Of a stretch of 5,155 nucleotides of DNA, positions 1-5,155 are shown one piece after another; positions within the stretch are counted from its first letter, which is position 1; the number at the start of each line of letters is the position of its first letter. Below the pieces are notes generated by a model that was given only the letters and a program-made list of their open reading frames with translations, ran no database searches and was not told the origin of the DNA. Position numbers and translations under genes: made by a program. The stretch lies in the NCBI GenBank assembly GCA_964626405.1, contig CAZVFE010000100.1:1-5155 (forward strand), read 5' to 3'. The DNA comes from CAZVFE01 sp964626405. GTDB lineage: Bacteria; Bacteroidota; Bacteroidia; Cytophagales; Spirosomataceae.

Positions 1-173
1 TCCACCACAGGAATGATGGATTTTTGATGTGCTCTACTGGCAAGTTCTGGAACCACGCCGCCCCATTTGGTATGGATCAGCTGAGTTGAAATAATATTCG
101 ATTTCAATTCGCCGTTACATATGATAGCTGCCGAGGTTTCATCGCAAGAAGATTCTATTGCCAGTATGTTCAT
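1..173 (-). CDS. tsaD: tRNA N6-adenosine threonylcarbamoyltransferase TsaD, N-terminal part (3' end outside window)
   Basis: TsaD (Kae1/YgjD family) transfers the threonylcarbamoyl group from threonylcarbamoyl-AMP to A37 of tRNAs reading ANN codons, in the cytoplasm together with TsaB and TsaE. Only the first 57 residues are here, against roughly 335 in the family. Read on the minus strand, the protein opens with MNILAIESSCDETSAAI, the first strand and turn of the ASKHA ATPase fold that is near-invariant in TsaD. Residues 38-49 read GGVVPELASRAH, the second family signature. The metal-binding histidine pair of the family would lie further on, outside the window. The ATG at 173-171 is chosen because family members begin two or three residues before the LAIESSCDE core; the frame stays open for some codons upstream, but nothing there resembles the family. 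No strong Shine-Dalgarno sequence precedes it, as is usual in Bacteroidota. It is transcribed divergently from tamB across a 59-bp spacer. The identification is firm despite truncation. Confidence 0.96.
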   Translation of the reverse strand, partial: MNILAIESSCDETSAAIICNGELKSNIISTQLIHTKWGGVVPELASRAHQKSIIPVV

Positions 174-232
174 CAAATAATTTTCTTCAAAATTAAGGAT
201 AAATTCCAAATTTTGAATAATTTAAATACCTT
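174..232. other. Divergent tsaD/tamB intergenic spacer
   Basis: This 59-bp, strongly AT-rich spacer must carry 5' control signals for both divergent genes unless their promoters lie within the opposing coding sequence. On the plus strand the best candidate for tamB is AAATTTTG at 208-215, one mismatch from TAnnTTTG, with no TTTG at a suitable -33 distance. An in-frame TAA at 218-220 closes the tamB frame upstream, so it limits how early tamB can start. I see no operator-like palindrome or riboswitch. Confidence 0.6.
188..195 (-). promoter_or_regulatory. Candidate Bacteroidota -7 promoter element for tsaD
   Basis: Read on the minus strand this is TAATTTTG, an exact match to the Bacteroidota sigma factor -7 consensus TAnnTTTG. 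It ends 14 bases before the tsaD ATG, so a start about 7 bases downstream would leave a leader of only some 7 bases. A TTTG at 210-207 (minus strand) lies only 11 bases upstream of it, too close for the usual -33 element (about 17-23 bases). The match may be chance in such AT-rich DNA. The true tsaD promoter could instead lie inside the start of tamB. Confidence 0.35.
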
Positions 233-3200
233 ATGGTAAATGTTTTGAAAATTCTGGTTAAAACAATCCTATATGGGATGCTTAGCCTATTTTTCATTTT
301 ATTTATCAGTATTATCCTTCTAAAAATCCCTTCCAACCAAGTAAGATTAGCAAATTATTTTCGTCCAAAAATCGAAAAAGCAATCAATTTCCCTATTGAA
401 CTAAAAAGTATTCAATTTAAATTTTCCAATGAACTTATTTTGAATAATATTAAAATCAAAGATCGGCAGAATAATTCCATGATCGATATCAAAGAATTAG
501 ACGTAAATTTTGATTGGATTCAATTATTATTCCGCGGAAATCGTCCGCTCATGAGCTCGGCAAGATTGATTCGCCCAGATGTTCATATTATTTTAGATTC
601 CACCACGAATAGAGTGAATATGACCGAATTCGTGGATGCTATCGTAGCCGCATTGGCAGATCCCAATGCTGTAAATGATGGCCCCTCCGCAATTTTTACC
701 ATAAAAGATGTGGAAGTTATCAATGGAAAATTTCGACTTGATAATAATAATCTCCCCAATCAATCTAGCCCAGATTATTTCGATATCGCCCATTGGGGTC
801 TCGATAAAATATATTCCAAAGTCGAAAACTTTTATGTCGTTAATGATACCATCGCCTTGAATGTCATTGGACTAAAAGCTAAAGATGAATTTACCAATGT
901 TGAGATTAAAAAACTCGATACAAAATTCCTTGTTTCGAATAAAATAATGCGCTACGACGACCTAAGTCTTTATGTGAATGATTCTTGGGTGTCCGACAAA
1001 TTCCTGATTACCTATAATGATATTACCGAACTGACGGACTTCATCAATCTTGCCAATATGGAAGCGAGATTCAAAGGGGCAATTGTGGAAGGAAAGGATA
1101 TTGCAAAATTCATTCCAGCCATGAATAAATACCTCGGAAAATATCGCTTGAATGGACGAATGTCTGGGTTTGTGAATAATTTAGACTTATTAGATTTTGA
1201 ATTAGGTTTTGGAAAATCCTCCGCTCTGAGAGGAGATTTTGCCTTCATGGGCCTACCCAATATTGATAATATGGTGATGGACCTTTCCCTGATTCCTTCA
1301 GTATTTAACCCCGAAGATTTAACCGTTTTTATTCCCTCTTCTGCAGTGGAAAAAATGAAAATAATCGGACGAACAACCTTCACAGGAGATTATAACGGTA
1401 CCAACCAAAAATTCAATTTTAAGGGTAAAGCCAATACCCAATTAGGATTCATGAGCGGTGATCTTAATTTCAATTTAAAAGATCAATCCGATGCCTCTGC
1501 ATACGATGGAAATATTCAATTGACCGGATTCCAATTGGGTAAATTATTGAAATTGGAGGAATACTTAAATAAAATCAATTTAGAGACTTCCATCAAAGGG
1601 AATGGATTCTCCAATGAAACCGCCAATGTCGAAATCGATGCCTATGTTTCAGAGATAGATTTCAATGATTATCCCTATAAAAATATTTCGCTAAAAGGAA
1701 ATTTAAGTCAGTCTTTATTTAATGGAATTGTTGCCATTTCAGATACCAATGTAGCCCTAAATGCCATCGGTCAAATTGATTTAAGATACGATATCCCTCA
1801 TTATTCCTTGAATGGAATCATCCGGCATTCCAACCTTTTACCCCTGAATTTTTCCCCAGATACCCTGAATATTCGAACAGAATTTGAGGGCGATTTTAAT
1901 TTCTCCTCCATCGATGATTTATCCGGTATCCTCGACCTGACAGATTTCGTTCTTTCCAAACCCGGTAGCCCGAATCTAGTTCTAAACGAATTAAATTTTG
2001 TTTCCAATCTAAAGAATCCTTTCGAGCGTTCTTATTCCTTCGACTCAGAAATCATGGATGCTAAAGTCTTAGGGAATTTTAGACCTTCAAGCTTTTTGAG
2101 AGATATCAAACAAATGGGACAGGAATTTATTCAATATTTTACCTTGAATAAAAGCCAACAAGATGAATATTATCAAACAGCTTTCAAAGGAGGAGATGAA
2201 GAATATTATGCCGATATCAATATAATTTTAAAACAATCTTCCCAAATTCTGAAAAGATGGTTCCCAAGTCTTTACCTTTCCGATCAGACCGTTTTAAATG
2301 CCAATATCGATAAATCAAAATATTATAATTTCTCCATGCAATCCTATCCGGATACCATGAAAATCGGAGATTATAATTTCCTTCAATCTGTTTTCTCTGT
2401 TCAAAGTTCAAAGGAATTTGGAGGCCCAGGCATTTCCACAAGCTTGTATTATAAAAGTCGAAAACAACAATTAAACTTCCTAACCCCTACAGAAAATTTA
2501 ATCCTCGATGCCCTTTGGGACCAAGATAAAATTAATTTCATAACCCAATTAAAACAGGAAGGTGAAAATAATTACGGACATCTTAATGGCCAATGGACCA
2601 TCGAAAAAAATGGTTTCAATCTCAATTTTAAAGATTCTTATTTTACCATTTTAGGACAAGATTGGATGATTGACCCTAAAAATAATTTGAGCTTTGGCCC
2701 CAATTTATTTAAGGCCCAAAATGTGAATCTTACCAATGGAGACCAAGCCTTGGTAGTCAATGGAGATATCTCCGAAGACTCCACCGCCATCCTAAGTTTG
2801 AATGCAAATAATTTCCAATTAAATACCTTAAAACCCTTGTTTTCTGTTCCAGTTGAAGGGAATTTAAATGCTTCACTCTCCATCCGAGATTGGTTTAAAG
2901 ATTCTAAAATTGATGGTTGGACAACCATCGATTCCCTTTTTCTTGGAAATTTGAAAATTGGAAATATGATTGGATTTGGTAATTATAATCCAATCGAGAA
3001 AAAAATGGAATTAGACTTTAATTTCGACCGAGAAAATCAATCCTTTTTAGTAGCAAAAGGTACCTATCAACCTAGTCTGCTAGAGAATTATTTGGATTTG
3101 AATGTAGAATTGAACCGAACTTCAGTGAAAATTTTGGAGCCTTTTACCAAAGGGCTTTTTTCTAAATTTGATGGCTATGGATCCGGTTATATTCATATTG

Positions 3201-4711
3201 GAGGAGAACTTACCAATCCAGATATTTTAGGTGATATCATCGTGGATTCCGTTCAATTAGTCTATGATTATCTTAATCAAAAATCTTTTGTATCTGATAC
3301 CGTACATTTTGAAAATCGCTCCATCCTCGCTAAAAATTGGAATATTTTAGATGAAGAAGGTAATAAAGCTCAACTAAATGCTAGAATAGATTTTCAAAAA
3401 AATAAACCTCTTTTCTTCGAACTAAATACCAAATTCGACCATTTTAAATTATTGAATACTGTCCGCCAGCCAGATTCCTATTATTATGGACTTGGATATG
3501 GCACAGGATTCACCAATGTTCGGGGAGAAAACAATAAAGTTTATATCAATGGAAAAATTCAAACCAATGATGGTACCCAAATATTTATCCCTTTAGACAA
3601 TGAAGAGCAGTTCGGTACTGATGGGGTAGGCTATGAATTCCTTTCCAAAGTAAAAGAGCAAGAAAGCCGCTTATTGGAAGATACCTTAAAGAAAACTGAA
3701 TTAGGAATTGAAATGGATATGGACTTCGTGGTTACACCTGAAGCGTATGGGGAAGTGATTTTCGATTCCCAAAAAGGAGATTTAATGCGTATTTATGGGA
3801 ATGCAAATTTAAATATGGGAATTACCCCTAAAGGAGATTTTACCCTTAAAGGAAAATACGCCATTGAACAAGGAGATTATACATTCTCCCTTCAAAATGT
3901 CTTCAACAAGAAATTTATAATAGATCGAAATTCTTCTATCTCTTGGGATGGAGACCCACTCGATGGAAAGGTTGATATTAAGGCCATCTATACCCAATAT
4001 GCTTCCTTATTTCCAATTTTATTGGATACCACCAATAAATCCAATTTGCCGGAATTTAAAAGAAGATATCCGGTAGACGTTCAAATTAATTTGGCAAACA
4101 GACTACTATCCCCAGATGTAAGTTTTAAAATTGGAATCCGAGATTATCCGAACGACGTAAATTTCAATTCTTCTGTTACAGCTTTTACCAATAGATTAAG
4201 AACGGATGAACAAGAATTGACCAAGCAGGTTTCAAATGTATTATTATTCGGACAACTTACTTCTCCTTATGGGGTATCTAATCTTGAATTAGGGAATTTC
4301 GTTGGGAATTTTACAGAAATGCTTTCCAATCAATTATCCAATTTAGCAAGTAGGTTGAACAAAAATTTAAGCCTAGACGTCTACCTTGGTGGAGGAGGTT
4401 TTACGCAAGAATTTATATCGAATCTTCAATTAAGAGCTTCCTATAATTTCAATGATCGATTCCGCATTACGCGAAGCGGTGCTTTTACAGATGCCCGAAA
4501 CCAAACCTCCGCTCGTTTATTACTCGGCGATTGGGCTGCTGAATGGTTCATTAAAAAAGATGGCTCTCTTCGTTTGAAAGGTTATAATAGAAACGTTCAA
4601 ACCTCCCTTGCGGGTTCCTTAGAATCTTATCAGATTAATCAAACTTTTGGAACATCCCTTTCATATCAAAAAAACTTTAACCGATTCTTTTGGCAAAAAA
4701 GGAAAGATTGA
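233..4711 (+). CDS. tamB: TamB-family translocation and assembly module protein (AsmA-like, DUF490/TamB_C domain)
   Basis: TamB proteins are anchored in the inner membrane and span the periplasm as a long hydrophobic beta-groove. They work with an Omp85 partner (TamA, or lipoprotein TamL in Bacteroidota) in outer-membrane protein assembly and phospholipid transport. The 1492-residue protein is longer than the roughly 1260 residues of E. coli TamB. Residues about 8-31 form one hydrophobic anchor (TILYGMLSLFFILFISIILL) with little before it. Residues 32-130 resemble the AsmA-type N-terminus (short amphipathic helix, then strands such as FPIELKSIQFKF). The middle is beta-rich repetitive sequence with alternating polar and hydrophobic residues. 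The C-terminal TamB_C domain runs from about 980: GSGYIHIGGELTNP at 983-996, GDLMRIYGNANL near 1183, GKYAIEQGDYTFSLQ near 1207, SWDGDPLDG at 1237-1245, and RYPVDVQINL near 1277. The last 100 residues are strand-like and end NRFFWQKRKD. An upstream in-frame TAA at 218-220 makes ATG 233 the first possible ATG; the next, M16, would cut the anchor. No Shine-Dalgarno is seen. No Omp85 partner gene is adjacent. Family assignment is firm; substrate is unknown. Confidence 0.93.
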   Translation: MVNVLKILVKTILYGMLSLFFILFISIILLKIPSNQVRLANYFRPKIEKAINFPIELKSIQFKFSNELILNNIKIKDRQNNSMIDIKELDVNFDWIQLLFRGNRPLMSSARLIRPDVHIILDSTTNRVNMTEFVDAIVAALADPNAVNDGPSAIFTIKDVEVINGKFRLDNNNLPNQSSPDYFDIAHWGLDKIYSKVENFYVVNDTIALNVIGLKAKDEFTNVEIKKLDTKFLVSNKIMRYDDLSLYVNDSWVSDKFLITYNDITELTDFINLANMEARFKGAIVEGKDIAKFIPAMNKYLGKYRLNGRMSGFVNNLDLLDFELGFGKSSALRGDFAFMGLPNIDNMVMDLSLIPSVFNPEDLTVFIPSSAVEKMKIIGRTTFTGDYNGTNQKFNFKGKANTQLGFMSGDLNFNLKDQSDASAYDGNIQLTGFQLGKLLKLEEYLNKINLETSIKGNGFSNETANVEIDAYVSEIDFNDYPYKNISLKGNLSQSLFNGIVAISDTNVALNAIGQIDLRYDIPHYSLNGIIRHSNLLPLNFSPDTLNIRTEFEGDFNFSSIDDLSGILDLTDFVLSKPGSPNLVLNELNFVSNLKNPFERSYSFDSEIMDAKVLGNFRPSSFLRDIKQMGQEFIQYFTLNKSQQDEYYQTAFKGGDEEYYADINIILKQSSQILKRWFPSLYLSDQTVLNANIDKSKYYNFSMQSYPDTMKIGDYNFLQSVFSVQSSKEFGGPGISTSLYYKSRKQQLNFLTPTENLILDALWDQDKINFITQLKQEGENNYGHLNGQWTIEKNGFNLNFKDSYFTILGQDWMIDPKNNLSFGPNLFKAQNVNLTNGDQALVVNGDISEDSTAILSLNANNFQLNTLKPLFSVPVEGNLNASLSIRDWFKDSKIDGWTTIDSLFLGNLKIGNMIGFGNYNPIEKKMELDFNFDRENQSFLVAKGTYQPSLLENYLDLNVELNRTSVKILEPFTKGLFSKFDGYGSGYIHIGGELTNPDILGDIIVDSVQLVYDYLNQKSFVSDTVHFENRSILAKNWNILDEEGNKAQLNARIDFQKNKPLFFELNTKFDHFKLLNTVRQPDSYYYGLGYGTGFTNVRGENNKVYINGKIQTNDGTQIFIPLDNEEQFGTDGVGYEFLSKVKEQESRLLEDTLKKTELGIEMDMDFVVTPEAYGEVIFDSQKGDLMRIYGNANLNMGITPKGDFTLKGKYAIEQGDYTFSLQNVFNKKFIIDRNSSISWDGDPLDGKVDIKAIYTQYASLFPILLDTTNKSNLPEFKRRYPVDVQINLANRLLSPDVSFKIGIRDYPNDVNFNSSVTAFTNRLRTDEQELTKQVSNVLLFGQLTSPYGVSNLELGNFVGNFTEMLSNQLSNLASRLNKNLSLDVYLGGGGFTQEFISNLQLRASYNFNDRFRITRSGAFTDARNQTSARLLLGDWAAEWFIKKDGSLRLKGYNRNVQTSLAGSLESYQINQTFGTSLSYQKNFNRFFWQKRKD

Positions 4712-4766
4712 TAAATTCTTCGTATTTTTGCACAATTTTTTTAGAGAATCGTAAAACTAAATTATC
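4712..4766. other. tamB-ileS intergenic spacer without recognisable terminator
   Basis: This 55-bp gap contains the -7 element above and a run of seven T at 4736-4742. No GC-containing stem precedes the T run, so it does not look like an intrinsic terminator for tamB, and some read-through from tamB into ileS is plausible. I see no T-box or other riboswitch, and there is no room for one. Confidence 0.5.
4723..4730 (+). promoter_or_regulatory. Probable Bacteroidota -7 promoter element for ileS
   Basis: TATTTTTG matches TAnnTTTG exactly and is followed by CA, a context common in Bacteroidota promoters. It lies in the short tamB-ileS gap, 12 bases after the tamB stop codon. A start about 7 bases downstream would give a leader of roughly 30 bases to the GTG at 4767. 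No TTTG or TTG stands at a good -33 distance: TTG at 4708-4710 is only 12 bases away, and TTTTG at 4688-4692 is 30 away. The element is therefore supported by the -7 box and by position only. Confidence 0.55.
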
Positions 4767-5155
4767 GTGAGTTTTAAAGAATTTAAGAACTTAGATTACG
4801 CCCAAGTTGCACAGGAAGTATTAGAATTTTGGAGAAAAGAAAATGTCTTCGAAAAATCTATTAGCACCCGCGAAGGAAAGCCTACTTTTACTTTTTTTGA
4901 AGGCCCCCCTTCCGCAAATGGTACTCCTGGTATTCACCACGTAATGGCGCGTACCATCAAAGATATTTTCTGTAGATACCAAACCCTAAAAGGTAAGCAA
5001 GTAAAGCGTAAAGGTGGTTGGGATACGCACGGTCTTCCTGTAGAATTACAGGTTGAAAAATCTCTAGGAATTACAAAAGAAGATATCGGAAAAACTATTT
5101 CCGTAGAAGAATATAATCAGCACTGTAAAGAGACTGTCATGAAATTCACCAATGA
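4767..5155 (+). CDS. ileS: Isoleucyl-tRNA synthetase, type 2 (eukaryote-like), N-terminal part (3' end outside window)
   Basis: IleRS activates isoleucine with ATP and charges tRNA-Ile in the cytoplasm; it is a class I synthetase. The first 129 residues are present, of an enzyme that normally exceeds 1000. After MSFKEFKNLDYAQVAQEVLE come TFFEGPPSANGTPG (residues 42-55), then the class I signature region as GIHH (55-58), TIKDIFCRY (63-71) and KGGWDTHGLPVE (82-93). The GWDTHGLPVE block places it in the eukaryote-like, type 2 IleRS group normal for Bacteroidota. The usual signature is HxGH; here Gly55 and His57 are swapped relative to it. The start is taken as GTG 4767, because TAA at 4758-4760 closes the frame and only ATT, ATC and GTG lie between; the N-terminus then fits the family length. 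The zinc, editing, KMSKS and anticodon-binding regions lie off the window. A separate promoter is likely just upstream. Confidence 0.96.
   Translation, partial: MSFKEFKNLDYAQVAQEVLEFWRKENVFEKSISTREGKPTFTFFEGPPSANGTPGIHHVMARTIKDIFCRYQTLKGKQVKRKGGWDTHGLPVELQVEKSLGITKEDIGKTISVEEYNQHCKETVMKFTN

Noticed and set aside
208..215. AAATTTTG as a tamB promoter
   Set aside because: It has one mismatch to TAnnTTTG, lacks a -33 partner, and sits in a sequence where such near-matches are expected by chance. It is mentioned in the spacer entry but not called as a promoter.
1012..1383. Minus-strand open frame of about 123 codons inside tamB
   Set aside because: It lies wholly antisense to a well-supported gene, its translation matches no family I know, and no promoter or start signal supports it. 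The other antisense frames (593-793, 1801-2007, 2217-2441, 2638-2928, 3809-3997) are rejected for the same reason.
4688..4698. Small palindrome TTTTGGCAAAA at the end of tamB
   Set aside because: It is inside the coding sequence with almost no loop and too weak a stem to be a terminator or operator.
4736..4742. Run of seven T after tamB as an intrinsic terminator
   Set aside because: No GC-containing stem-loop lies directly upstream, and the run falls downstream of the likely ileS -7 box, within its leader.
4712..4785. Nine-base inverted repeat TAAATTCTT / AAGAATTTA flanking the ileS start region
   Set aside because: The arms are almost pure A/T and 56 bases apart, so a stable hairpin is unlikely, and the right arm is simply ileS codons. 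It is probably chance in AT-rich DNA.

Overview
This AT-rich window looks like ordinary chromosomal, housekeeping sequence from a member of the Bacteroidota. The evidence is the type of isoleucyl-tRNA synthetase (eukaryote-like class, with the residues GPPSANG before a GIHH signature), the Bacteroidota-style TamB, the absence of clear Shine-Dalgarno sequences, and two exact matches to the Bacteroidota -7 promoter consensus TAnnTTTG. I would not name a genus from this sequence.

Layout: bases 1-173 (minus strand) hold the first 57 codons of tsaD, which acts in tRNA t6A modification. A 59-bp divergent spacer (174-232) separates it from one very large gene, 233-4711 (plus strand), which encodes a 1492-residue TamB-family envelope protein and fills 87% of the window. 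A 55-bp spacer (4712-4766) with a -7-type promoter element follows. The first 129 codons of ileS then start at a GTG at 4767 and run off the right edge.

The three genes do not form one pathway. tsaD and ileS are both translation genes: t6A at position 37 of ANN-decoding tRNAs, and charging of tRNA-Ile, which is itself a t6A-bearing tRNA. tamB is an outer-membrane biogenesis and lipid-transport gene placed between them. tsaD is divergent from tamB, and ileS appears to have its own promoter, so three transcription units are likely.

I found no mobile element, CRISPR array, RNA gene, frameshift or sign of recent transfer. The most notable point is the altered class I signature in IleRS (GIHH in place of HxGH), a natural variant linked to strong mupirocin resistance in type 2 IleRS enzymes. 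I see no evidence for a previously undescribed system here.
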